DNA of 64,000 nucleotides from JAPLDB01 sp964356415 (GTDB taxonomy: Bacteria; Bacteroidota; Bacteroidia; AKYH767-A; 2013-40CM-41-45). Positions within the stretch are counted from its first letter, which is position 1. Each line of letters opens with the position of its first letter. The stretch covers positions 1 through 64,000 of the forward strand of contig CAYHHK010000003.1 in NCBI GenBank assembly GCA_964356415.1, read 5' to 3'. Below the pieces are notes generated by a model. That model searched no databases. It worked only from the letters and a program-made list of their open reading frames with translations, and had not been told where the DNA came from. Both the position numbers and the translations under genes were made by a program. Below are positions 33,585 to 41,686 of this stretch, in pieces.

Positions 33585-35798
33585 CTACCCAGCGTCTACC
33601 CGGCTCACCGTCAATATCCCATGTATCTCCTTCAACTTCTTCATCAGCTTGGTTAGGTGTTCCGTGTCATGTACAAAAAGCATGATGGTGCCGTCAAAAA
33701 TACCGTCGTTGCTGTCGATGGAGATGCTGCGCATGTTTACTTTCAGTTCACTGCTTATGACCTTGGAGATTTTATTGACGATGCCTACTTCATCTATTCC
33801 TGTCATGCGGATGCCTGCAAGGAACGCGATCTGCTGCTGGTTCGTCCATTTTGCTTTAACAATGCGGTAGGCATAGTTGCTCATGAGCTGAATGGCATTC
33901 GGGCAGCTTACACGGTGGATTTTTATTCCTTCGCCGACGGTTACAAAACCGAAAACGTCATCGCCGGGAATTGGATTGCAGCAGGTAGAAAGTTTGTAAT
34001 CAATGCGGTCGAGGTTTTCACCGATCACAAGCATGTCGCTGTTGCCGCGAATGCTGCGCACCATGTGTTCCAGCGATTGCTGTTCCAGTGGACGTGGGGC
34101 TTTGGCTTTGATCTGGCCTTTTTCCTCGGCAAAATCTTTTAAGTCGTAAATATCAAGTATGCCTTTCGCAATGCGGTAATACAATTCAAGTGTGCTTGGG
34201 ATCTTATAAAAGGCGAGGAGCTCGTTGATGTTCTCGTTGTTGAAATTAATTTTCAGGTGCTTTAATTTTCTTTGAAGGATTTCTTTTCCGTCTTCAGACA
34301 CGCTTTTCTTTTCTTCTTTGAGCGCATTTTTGATCTTCGATTTTGCTTTTGCTGTAACAACAAAGTTCAACCAGTCTTCTTTTGGCGTTTGTTTGCTTGA
34401 AGTGAGAATTTCGACCTGGTCACCGCTGCGGAGCTTATGACTGAGAGGAACGAGTTTGTGATTCACCTTCGCACCGATGCATTTGCTGCCAAGAGCTGTG
34501 TGAATTTCAAAAGCAAAGTCGAGTGCTGTACTTCCGCCCGGCAATGATTTCAATTCTCCATTTGGCGTGAACACAAACATTTCATCACTGAAAAGATTCA
34601 GCTTGAAGTCGTCAATGAAATCAATGGCATTGCTTTCGGGATTTTCCAGCAACTCCCGGATCTTACTGATCCATTCATCCACCGCACTTTCAGCGGCGCT
34701 CTCTTTGTATTTCCAGTGTGCAGCATATCCTTTCTCTGCAATTTCATCCATGCGCCTGGAACGGATTTGTACTTCGACCCATCGGCCTCCCGGACCCATT
34801 ACTGTTGTATGCAGCGATTCATAGCCGGTACTTTTTGGTGTAGAGATCCAGTCGCGCAACCTGTCCGGATTGGGATGATAAAAATCGGTAACGATTGAAT
34901 ATACCCGCCAGCACAATGCTTTTTCATCTTCTTCATTCACATCGATGATGATCCTGATCGCAAAGATGTCGTAGATCTCATTGAACTCAACGCCTTGCTT
35001 TTTCATCTTCATCCAGATGGAATGGACAGACTTCGGCCGGCCTTTGATCTCACATTTCAGTCCCTGGCGTTCTATTTCTTCTTTGATTGGATCACTGAAC
35101 TCACTGATAAACCGTTGCCGCTCGCGTTTTGTTTCCTGAAGTTTGGTATTGATGCTTTCATAAATTTCTGGATCAGTGTATTTCATTGCAAGGTCATCCA
35201 GTTCAACCTTGATGGCATACAATCCCAGCCGGTGTGCAAGCGGGGCATAGAGGTAAGCAGTTTCACTTGCAATTTTTAATTGCTTTTCACGCGCCATGTG
35301 GTCAAGTGTGCGCATGTTGTGCAGACGATCAGCAAGCTTGATGAGGATCACACGAATGTCGTCGCTCAATGTGAGCAAAACTTTTCTGAAATTTTCTGCC
35401 TGAAGTGAGGTGCCCTGTTCGAATACACCGGAAATTTTTGTGAGGCCATCTACAATACTGCCGACTTTTTTCCCGAAGTTCTTTTCAATATCATTCAGCG
35501 TGAGGTGCGTGTCCTCTACGGTATCATGTAAAAGCGCTGCGATGATGGCGATAGTACCGAGTCCAATCTCTTCTGCGACAATTTGTGCAACTGCCAGCGG
35601 GTGCATGATATATGGTAGTCCGCTTTTTCGTCGCATGTCCTTGTGTGCTTCGAGCGACATGTTAAATGCAAGACGGATCTCTTTTTTTCCATGCTTCGTA
35701 ATTCCGGGTCGGCATGCACGCAAGAGTGCACGGTAGCGGTTGAGGATTTGTTTTTTTTCCTCATCAGTATTGTATGAGCTAACAGCATTATCCTGCAT
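33585..35798 (-). CDS. Bifunctional (p)ppGpp synthetase/hydrolase, Rel/SpoT
   Basis: This is a 737-residue protein with the full long-RSH architecture: HD hydrolase (HPLAVAQIVAEE, LLHDTVEDT) in the first 200 residues and synthetase (RPKSVHSIWMKM, STGYESLHTTVMGPGG, EIAEKGYAAHWKYK) to about 400. A TGS domain (FVFTPNGELKSLPGGSTALDFAFEIH) follows, then a helical/zinc-finger region (STCCNPIPGDDVFGFVT) and a C-terminal ACT domain. It makes and degrades the stringent-response alarmone. The intact HD signature suggests hydrolase activity. The 3' end lies 53 bp from repeat sequence at the assembly gap. Confidence 0.95.
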   Translation of the reverse strand: MQDNAVSSYNTDEEKKQILNRYRALLRACRPGITKHGKKEIRLAFNMSLEAHKDMRRKSGLPYIMHPLAVAQIVAEEIGLGTIAIIAALLHDTVEDTHLTLNDIEKNFGKKVGSIVDGLTKISGVFEQGTSLQAENFRKVLLTLSDDIRVILIKLADRLHNMRTLDHMAREKQLKIASETAYLYAPLAHRLGLYAIKVELDDLAMKYTDPEIYESINTKLQETKRERQRFISEFSDPIKEEIERQGLKCEIKGRPKSVHSIWMKMKKQGVEFNEIYDIFAIRIIIDVNEEDEKALCWRVYSIVTDFYHPNPDRLRDWISTPKSTGYESLHTTVMGPGGRWVEVQIRSRRMDEIAEKGYAAHWKYKESAAESAVDEWISKIRELLENPESNAIDFIDDFKLNLFSDEMFVFTPNGELKSLPGGSTALDFAFEIHTALGSKCIGAKVNHKLVPLSHKLRSGDQVEILTSSKQTPKEDWLNFVVTAKAKSKIKNALKEEKKSVSEDGKEILQRKLKHLKINFNNENINELLAFYKIPSTLELYYRIAKGILDIYDLKDFAEEKGQIKAKAPRPLEQQSLEHMVRSIRGNSDMLVIGENLDRIDYKLSTCCNPIPGDDVFGFVTVGEGIKIHRVSCPNAIQLMSNYAYRIVKAKWTNQQQIAFLAGIRMTGIDEVGIVNKISKVISSELKVNMRSISIDSNDGIFDGTIMLFVHDTEHLTKLMKKLKEIHGILTVSRVDAG

Positions 35799-35811
35799 AG
35801 AATATTAAGTA

Positions 35812-35840
35812 CCCCGCCTGACTAAGTTCATTCGGGCAGG
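35812..35840. repeat. REP-like imperfect palindrome upstream of rel
   Basis: Arms around CCGCCTGA and TCGGGCAG (one mismatch, one G-T) enclose about 10 nt. Read on the minus strand, CCCGAATGAAC matches the loop of the hairpin at 23123-23148, so both are probably members of one family. Confidence 0.5.
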
Positions 35841-35890
35841 TAATTTTTACGAATATACGAATGAGATGCAATTGAAGCAAGCCTGGTAAA

Positions 35891-36060
35891 ACATTTGCCT
35901 TTGATGTTTCAGCAAATATTGGGAATTATTCCTATAACCGAACTGATTTCACCGTGAATCTTGGCATTGGCAGCTACATGGTCTCACTTTTTACTTCAGT
36001 GAAGTAATCTTAGAGCGTGATGACAATTCCATCACTGATGCAGTTGTTTTTAATCGTTAG
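35891..36060 (+). pseudogene. Frameshifted fragment of a secreted protein
   Basis: One frame encodes FAFDVSANIGNYSYNRTDF and continues to SYMVSLF. After a T-run near 35987-35992 the protein-like reading continues in another frame as SEVILERDDNSITDAVVFNR and a TAG. No start is visible. The pattern of beta-rich, polar residues looks like the end of an extracellular protein. Confidence 0.5.
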
Positions 36061-36087
36061 CTACTCACCACAAAATCAGTTTACCCA

Positions 36088-36579
36088 ATGAAAACTCCTT
36101 ATACTTTCAAAGCCTCAATCAATAAGAATCGGAAAACATGTGTAGACCAAATTCCTATTGATGCTATTACTTCTTTTCGCAAGCAATACTTCTTTCGCCG
36201 GCAACTTCACCAGAGCCGGCACCACCAACACCGATTGGTCCACTGCAAATAACTGGTCTGGAAATATTTCAGATACGCCCTCCACAAATGATGCTGTAAT
36301 AATTTTAACAGGAAGCAACAATGTCTTGCTTGCGGGAAATGTGACGGTGAAAAAATCACCAGGACTTCAGGCAAACTGGATTGTAATGGATACACCCTTA
36401 CAATTTCTGCCACTGCGTCTTTCAACGGTGGAACTATTAACAACGGAACGCTCACCTGTTCGGGTACTTCAACACTAACCTTTACTGCTGTAGGGTCGGA
36501 CGAAGCCTGTGTGGGGAAAGACCCGACAGGAAACATTTTATTAAATAATTCTTATGTTATCGTTGTGATCATTAAGTAG
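36088..36579 (+). pseudogene. Frameshifted 5' part of a secreted T9SS-type protein
   Basis: ATG 36088 begins MKTPYTFKASINKNRK. After a shift near 36140 the frame gives a signal core (FLLMLLLLFASNTSFAG) and NFTRAGTTNTDWSTANNWSG, a start typical of Bacteroidota surface proteins. A second shift at the A6 run (36350-36355) moves coding to LDCNGYTLTISATASFNGG and TLTCSGTSTLTFTAVG, ending at TAG 36577. At least two frameshifts plus truncation make it non-functional, unless the indels are sequencing errors. Confidence 0.65.
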
Positions 36580-36640
36580 TATGTGGGATATTTGCTTTTT
36601 CAAAATTACGCTACCATGGGCAGGCGCATGTGCACCTGTT

Positions 36641-36709
36641 AATCCGGATAGAAAAGGTCTTGTTGAAAAAGCCGAAGATTATCAATATTCCTCAGCTGCA
36701 TTTTATTTA
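36641..36709 (+). pseudogene. C-terminal remnant of a REP-associated tyrosine (Y1) transposase
   Basis: The peptide NPDRKGLVEKAEDYQYSSAA matches the conserved end of RAYT/IS200-like transposases (NPVKAGLVEKPEDYxYSSA). The catalytic HUH and tyrosine parts are absent. It could have mobilised palindromic elements in this genome in the past. Confidence 0.6.
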
Positions 36710-37106
36710 TTACTGAGGACACTAAACAGTAACACATCATCATTTAACATTATTAGGTTTTCTTCACAGCAGATATTATTTGTAGATTTGTAGTCTCTGT
36801 CAGGTTTCACAGCACACTTGCTTCCGCGCGAAGACCTGCCAGCAGGAAATGCCTTTAACAATAAATATTCATCTTTGAAGTAAGGTCTCATGTGAGCCGC
36901 GCGTAGGAAGCGATAACGTGCAACACCTGGCAGCGCGAAGTATTTTATGCTACCTTACAGATATAAAATTGGAATAGGTCGTAGCAACATGCTCCCAGCG
37001 GGGGATGGCATGACATGATGCAGAGGGTCGACGGCTAAAGGTTCGGAGTACATTTAGGGAGACTGCCTCGTTCCTCGCAGTGACTACGCTGATGGGGATG
37101 CTTTGT
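36710..37106. other. Non-coding stretch between transposase remnant and lutA-like gene
   Basis: About 400 bp with no convincing frame. It contains CGCGC-rich patches and, at 37060-37105, a fragment (CCTCGCAGTGACTAC) related to the repeats at 33201-33322. Confidence 0.5.
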
Positions 37107-37826
37107 TCACCACCCGCTCGCCAGCACATCTGCAATATGCATCACCCTGATATTTTTTCCCTGCTTTTTCAGGTAGCCGTCCATGTGCATCAGGCAGGAG
37201 AGGTCGGTGCTGATGATTGTTGAAGCTTTCGTGGCTTCCACGTTGATGATTTTCTGCTCAACCATCCCCACTGCAATGGATTCATATTTCACTGAAAAAG
37301 TTCCGCCAAAACCGCAGCAGGTTTCTGAGTCATTCATTTCGCGGAGTTCCAGTCCGCGCACATTGCTTAAAAGTGTACGTGGTGCCTGTTTGATATTCAA
37401 CTCACGCAAAGCGCTGCATGCATCATGGTAGGTAGCCACTCCTTCAAACTTTGCACCAACATCTGTAACATGTAAAACATTTACCAGAAAATCGCTGAAC
37501 TCATAAATATTTTTCTGGATGGTTTTGTACTGGTTGTGTAGTGATGAATTGTGAAACATTTCACCGTAATAATTTTTCACCATGCCCACGCATGAAGCGG
37601 ATGGCGCAACGATCGGTCTGTCATTCGGAAAGTCTTTGATGAATTTTTCTCCTACCTCCCTGCACTGGTCCCTGTAACCTGCATTAAAAGCCGGTTGTCC
37701 GCAACACGTTTGTTCCGTATTGTAATTTACACCCACGTTCAGCTTTTCCAGCACCTTCACCATGTTCATGGCAGCGTCAGGAAACATCTGGTCAACGAAG
37801 CAGGGGATGAATATGTCGACAATCAT
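37107..37826 (-). CDS. LutA/YkgE-like (Fe-S)-binding oxidoreductase subunit
   Basis: This is a 239-residue protein starting at ATG 37826; the upstream frame has no family similarity. It begins IVDIFIPCFVDQMFPDAA and contains two cysteine-rich CCG domains (TCCGQPAFNAGY and TCCGFGGTFSVKY), plus the single cysteines typical of heterodisulfide-reductase-like domains. LutA acts with LutB and LutC to oxidise lactate. Neither lutB nor lutC is adjacent, so it may work with partners elsewhere or have another glycolate/lactate-type role. Confidence 0.88.
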   Translation of the reverse strand: MIVDIFIPCFVDQMFPDAAMNMVKVLEKLNVGVNYNTEQTCCGQPAFNAGYRDQCREVGEKFIKDFPNDRPIVAPSASCVGMVKNYYGEMFHNSSLHNQYKTIQKNIYEFSDFLVNVLHVTDVGAKFEGVATYHDACSALRELNIKQAPRTLLSNVRGLELREMNDSETCCGFGGTFSVKYESIAVGMVEQKIINVEATKASTIISTDLSCLMHMDGYLKKQGKNIRVMHIADVLASGW

Positions 37827-37964
37827 TGTTACTAATTTTGAATTTGCAAATATGCAAATATGCATGTGGGAATGTACTTCAATAATAAATTAAGTCCTGT
37901 GCATGAGGATCCCATTTATTTTTGAATGTTCAGGTCGCGAATGTAGCTATTTGCTAATTTTATT

Positions 37965-38031
37965 TCACGCAAAGCTCGCAAAGTAATGTTGATAGGCTGT
38001 TTTTCTCCGCGAGCTTTGCGCCTTTGCGTGA
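37965..38031. repeat. CACGCAAAG inverted repeat unit
   Basis: TCACGCAAAGCTCGC (37965-37979) is repeated in inverted form as GCGAGCTTTGCG-C-CTTTGCGTGA (38009-38031). It lies between the lutA start and the UMF1 transporter 3' end, followed by a small TGACA...TGTCA hairpin overlapping 38030-38045. It is a dispersed-type intergenic element; a terminator role is possible but there is no clear U-run. Confidence 0.65.
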
Positions 38032-38041
38032 CAATTTTTTG

Positions 38042-39430
38042 TCAATTAGAGTCAATTTTCGGTTGTTGAACCCTCAACAGCGAAAAGATCCCAATCAGAA
38101 AAAAACTCCCCAACACCAAAATAGAATTTCTCATACTTCCGGTAAACTCATTGATGAGTCCAAAGGCTAAAGTACCAAGCACCGTTCCCATCTTATCACA
38201 CACATCATAAAAACTGAAGTATGAGGCATGGTCGATTGTTTCGGGTAAAAGTTTAGAATAAGTGGACCGTGACAATGCCTGAATACCACCCATCACCAAT
38301 CCTACCACGACAGCAATCGCAATAAACATGTTTTGTTCGTCAATGCCGAAGCGCCTGTCGTCGAAGTAGGCACCTACTGCCACCAGGATCCATATTACAA
38401 TGGCGATGGTGAGTGCTTTGATATTCCCGTATCTTTTCGAAAGCGCCGCGAACAGGTAGGCTCCGGCGATGGCAACAAACTGAATGATAAGAACAACGGC
38501 AATCAGGACTGATGTCTCAAGATGTAGTTCGCTGTTACCAAATAGTGTGGCAACATACATCACCGTTTGTGTTCCCATGTTGTAAAAGAAGAAGGCAAGC
38601 AGAAATCTTTTCAGGGTTGAATTATGCCGCAGCTCAAACCAGACTTTTTTTAATTCGAGGTATCCGTTGAAAATATACCTGCCGGCGGGTTTCAGATTGA
38701 ATACATTGTTGGGAAGAATATTGAAGCTGTATTGTGCAAATACAAACCACCATATCCCAACCATCAGAAATGAAATGCGTGATGCAGGTCCGCTGAAAAA
38801 ACTTTTTGCCTGTTGCATTGCTTCGTCATTTGTGAGGTAAGGAGTAGAGGCAAGCAGTTCATTCATTTTTCCCGTGACATCAAAAAAGAATTGGGGACAC
38901 TGTATCATCACGAGGTTGAAGATGAGCAAGAGTGAACTTCCTGTATAACCCAGTGCAAATCCTTTCGCGCTCACTTTGTCCTGGTCTGCCGGCACGGCAA
39001 TTTCAGGAAGGAATGCATTGTAAAAAACGATGCTTCCTGCATAGCCGATGGCTGCAAATACAGAACCGAACACGCCGATGGCAATGGTTTCCGGTCCTTT
39101 GAAAAAATAAAGTGAAGCACAAGAGAGGGCACCCAGGGTGCTGAAGAAGTACATGAACTTTTTCTTGTTGCCGCTGTAATCAGCAATGGAAGAGAGGAGT
39201 GGGTTGATGCCGGCAATTACCAGGAATGCAAGTGAAATGGCATAGGTCTGCAGGGAGTCTGCATTGTAAGTGCGCCCAAGAAATTGCACATCTTTTGACC
39301 CATTGATCGTTGTTACTGCCGTGAAGTAGATTGGAAAAATAGCAGAGGTAATGGTAAGTGAATAGGCGCTGTTGGCCCAGTCGTACATCGCCCATGCATT
39401 AATGAGTTTCTTATTTCCTTTGATAATCAT
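38042..39430 (-). CDS. MFS transporter, UMF1 (Atg22-like) family
   Basis: This is a 462-residue, roughly 12-TM protein. The opening NAWAMYDWANSAYSLTITSAIFPIYF is the signature of the UMF1/Atg22 family, and GGIQALSRSTYSKLLPE matches the conserved loop before the last TM set. Fungal Atg22 exports amino acids from vacuoles; bacterial members are uncharacterised. No neighbouring gene suggests a substrate. Confidence 0.9.
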   Translation of the reverse strand: MIIKGNKKLINAWAMYDWANSAYSLTITSAIFPIYFTAVTTINGSKDVQFLGRTYNADSLQTYAISLAFLVIAGINPLLSSIADYSGNKKKFMYFFSTLGALSCASLYFFKGPETIAIGVFGSVFAAIGYAGSIVFYNAFLPEIAVPADQDKVSAKGFALGYTGSSLLLIFNLVMIQCPQFFFDVTGKMNELLASTPYLTNDEAMQQAKSFFSGPASRISFLMVGIWWFVFAQYSFNILPNNVFNLKPAGRYIFNGYLELKKVWFELRHNSTLKRFLLAFFFYNMGTQTVMYVATLFGNSELHLETSVLIAVVLIIQFVAIAGAYLFAALSKRYGNIKALTIAIVIWILVAVGAYFDDRRFGIDEQNMFIAIAVVVGLVMGGIQALSRSTYSKLLPETIDHASYFSFYDVCDKMGTVLGTLAFGLINEFTGSMRNSILVLGSFFLIGIFSLLRVQQPKIDSN

Positions 39431-39504
39431 CGGGCAACAAGTTTACGGTTTATTCAGGTAAGCACAAATCTGTATTCGGGAGTTGGATTAGCTGAAAAGC
39501 CAGC

Positions 39505-39668
39505 CACGAATTCCACTAATTCGCACGAATGTTTTGTGAAGCAACATTAGGAAAGTGTTTTCATGATGAGGGCAGAGGCTAAAGCTACCCTCTATCTAAT
39601 TCATTGTAAATGAATTTCGTCAAACTTTTAGTTAGTGTTAATTCGTGATCCCTATAGCTATCGGGATC
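39505..39668. repeat. MITE-like element with CACGAATT terminal inverted repeats
   Basis: Left end CACGAATTCCACTAA (39505-39519) pairs with TTAGTGTTAATTCGTG (39632-39647). Inside is a GAGGG...CCCTC hairpin (around 39568-39592). The near-perfect palindrome GATCCC-TATAGCTAT-CGGGATC (39647-39668) abuts the right end. No frame. It accounts for most of the 335-bp gap 39431-39765. Confidence 0.5.
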
Positions 39669-39708
39669 ATAGCTTGTATTTGTGCATTTAGTAGTGAAGC
39701 TCAGGTAT

Positions 39709-39742
39709 TAAAAAAATGGCTGCCCTTTTTCAGAACAGCCAT
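39709..39742 (-). terminator. Intrinsic terminator of the cold-shock gene
   Basis: Minus-strand stem ATGGCTG/CAGCCAT with a 13-nt loop is followed by seven Ts. It lies 23 bp after the cspA stop. Confidence 0.85.
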
Positions 39743-39765
39743 CCGGTGTGTTTAATGGGGAATTC

Positions 39766-39957
39766 CTATGCTAATTTTACATTAACTGCGTTGGGTCCTT
39801 TTTTACCTTCAGTTACTTCATACACCACTGCGTCATTTTCGCGAACGGTATCCTGCAAGCCGGTTGAGTGAACGAAGATTTCTGCTCCTGTTCCATCTTC
39901 TTTAATAAATCCAAAGCCTTTTTGCTGGTTGAAGAACTTTACTGTACCTTTTTTCAT
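39766..39957 (-). CDS. cspA: Cold-shock protein, CspA family
   Basis: This is a 63-residue single cold-shock domain with RNP1 KGFGFIK and RNP2 IFVHST; the sequence MKKGTVKFFNQQKGFGFI is canonical. Such proteins bind single-stranded RNA/DNA and act as RNA chaperones. The upstream 500 bp is gene-free and contains a stable hairpin at 40030-40069, compatible with the long regulatory leader typical of csp genes. Confidence 0.96.
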   Translation of the reverse strand: MKKGTVKFFNQQKGFGFIKEDGTGAEIFVHSTGLQDTVRENDAVVYEVTEGKKGPNAVNVKLA

Positions 39958-40462
39958 TGTAATAGAATTTAATAGTTACTGGTTGTTAATTAATAATAAG
40001 CATTTCATACGGAGAACAGTGTTGTACGGTTACCTGCACCCCTGAACTTAAATTGGGGTGCCAAGGTAATTATAAATTGACCATGAGAAAATATTTTGAA
40101 TTTTAGGGTATCCTTTTTCCGGAAGCGAGGTTTATCACGCAATTTCAACGATATAAAAAAATTCAGGAAGTATATATCCACCAAAACAAATTTTTGACCG
40201 GTAAGCGAACCTTACACGTATTTAAATTAGCCGGTATAAAGAGTGCTTTATGAAGCTGCTCTTGTCCGGAATCCATTTATTTCAGCGTGGTTCAAACTGA
40301 TACATTGATAACTGTGATCATTGTTTTCTGAAAAAGTGCGGATGATGTCACAATAACTTTTATACTTTCGCACACCTGATGCAAATTCCTCTTCATCAAC
40401 TGGAACGCCTGAGGGAACAGGGAATTCGTAACAAACTATTTATTTTTGCGTAATTTATAGCG
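39958..40462. other. Gene-free region between cspA and wecC
   Basis: 505 bp. It holds the cspA leader with the hairpin at 40030-40069, the short hairpin GTAAG-CGAAC-CTTAC near 40201-40215, and a TATTTTTG -7-like element at 40441-40448 just ahead of wecC. A 24-codon ATG frame (40379-40453) is present but has no supporting features. Confidence 0.55.
40030..40069. promoter_or_regulatory. Bulged hairpin in the presumed cspA 5' leader
   Basis: TTACCT-GCACCCC (40030-40042) pairs with GGGGTGC-CA-AGGTAA (40055-40069): 13 bp with a 2-nt bulge and a 12-nt loop. It ends about 70 bp upstream of the cspA ATG and could be a thermosensitive leader structure or a divergent regulatory site. Confidence 0.45.
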
Positions 40463-41659
40463 ATGCAAGTTGTAATAATGGGATTGGGGTATATTGGTCT
40501 TCCGACAGCTGCCCTCATAGCAAGTAAGAAAATCCACGTACATGGTGTGGATGTAAATAAGAACGTTGTTGACACCATCAATAAAGGAAAAATCCATATT
40601 GTTGAGCCCGACCTCGACGGGTTGGTTCATTATGATGTACAGCAGGGATTTTTGTTGGCTGCGTTACAACCCAAGAAGGCAGATGTATTCCTGATAGCAG
40701 TGCCAACTCCATTCAAGGGTGATCACCAGCCTGATATTACCTATGTAGAAAAGGCCGCAAAAATGGTTATTCCTTTCCTTCGGGAGGGAAATCTTTTCAT
40801 TCTCGAATCAACGAGCCCTGTGGGTACCACGGAAAAACTTGCTAAACTGATTTTCAAACTCCGACCTGAACTAAAAGGTAAAATATCTATTGCTTATTGC
40901 CCTGAACGGGTGTTGCCCGGCAGTGTCATTTATGAACTTCAGCACAACGACCGTGTGATTGGCGGAGTAGATGCAAAGTCTACGGAAGCTGCAGTGAATT
41001 TTTATTCCAAATTTGTTAAGGGTGAACTTCATCGCACCAATGCACGGACTGCAGAGATGTGCAAACTCACTGAGAATGCTTACCGTGACGTGAACATTGC
41101 TTTTGCCAATGAGCTGAGTATGATCTGCGACAAAGCAGGCATCAATGTAAATGAGCTGATTGACCTTGCGAGCAAGCACCCGCGTGTAAAAATTCTCAAA
41201 CCCGGACCCGGCGTTGGAGGTCACTGCATTGCAGTGGATCCATGGTTCATCGTTGCTGATTTTAAAGACGAGGCGAAAATTATCAAACAAGCCCGGCTGA
41301 CCAATAATTACAAGCGTGAGTGGGTCATTGAGAAAATAGTGAATGCGGCGGATGATTTCAAAAAGAAAAATAAACGTTCGGCGGTGATTGCCTGCATGGG
41401 ACTGGCCTATAAGCCAGACATTGATGATTTGCGTGAATCTCCGGCACTTGAAATTGTACACGACCTGGAAAAGATGAAGTATAAAGTGCTAGCCGTGGAA
41501 CCCAATGTGTCGCAGCACAGGGATCTGAGAATAACCGATAGCACAAAGGCGGCACTTGAGGCAGATATCATTGTTTTTTTAGTGGCGCATAAAGAATTTA
41601 AAAAACTTTCCGTTGAAAAAGAGAAGGTGGTCATGGATTTTTGCGGTGTTATCAAATAA
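40463..41659 (+). CDS. wecC: UDP-N-acetyl-D-mannosamine dehydrogenase
   Basis: This is a 398-residue enzyme that oxidises UDP-ManNAc to UDP-ManNAcA with NAD. The N-terminal Rossmann motif is GLGYIGLPTAALIA; the family blocks ESTSPVGTTEKL, YCPERVLPG, KLTENAYRDVNIAFANEL, the catalytic GPGVGGHCIAVDPWF (Cys) and LAYKPDIDDLRESPAL are complete. It starts the polysaccharide locus, implying that the polymer contains the uronic acid ManNAcA or a derivative. The epimerase that makes its substrate is wecB at 19531. Confidence 0.95.
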   Translation: MQVVIMGLGYIGLPTAALIASKKIHVHGVDVNKNVVDTINKGKIHIVEPDLDGLVHYDVQQGFLLAALQPKKADVFLIAVPTPFKGDHQPDITYVEKAAKMVIPFLREGNLFILESTSPVGTTEKLAKLIFKLRPELKGKISIAYCPERVLPGSVIYELQHNDRVIGGVDAKSTEAAVNFYSKFVKGELHRTNARTAEMCKLTENAYRDVNIAFANELSMICDKAGINVNELIDLASKHPRVKILKPGPGVGGHCIAVDPWFIVADFKDEAKIIKQARLTNNYKREWVIEKIVNAADDFKKKNKRSAVIACMGLAYKPDIDDLRESPALEIVHDLEKMKYKVLAVEPNVSQHRDLRITDSTKAALEADIIVFLVAHKEFKKLSVEKEKVVMDFCGVIK

Positions 41660-41686
41660 AATTCCGCACCCCATTTCCTAACATAC

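Noticed and set aside
33520..33870. Plus-strand frames opposite the rel gene
   Set aside because: Antisense shadows of a protein with complete domain motifs.
36703..36891. Minus-strand 62-codon frame between the transposase remnant and the lutA-like gene
   Set aside because: No similarity to a known pattern, low-complexity leucine content and no conserved motif; treated as non-coding.
40379..40453. 24-codon ATG frame just upstream of wecC, possibly a leader peptide
   Set aside because: No codon signature, no attenuator hairpin, and it overlaps the presumed -7 element at 40441; chance is more likely.
32507..40462. tRNA or rRNA genes in the gene-poor stretches
   Set aside because: I looked for T-loop (GTTCGAATC-like) and acceptor-stem pairs in each gap and found none convincing.
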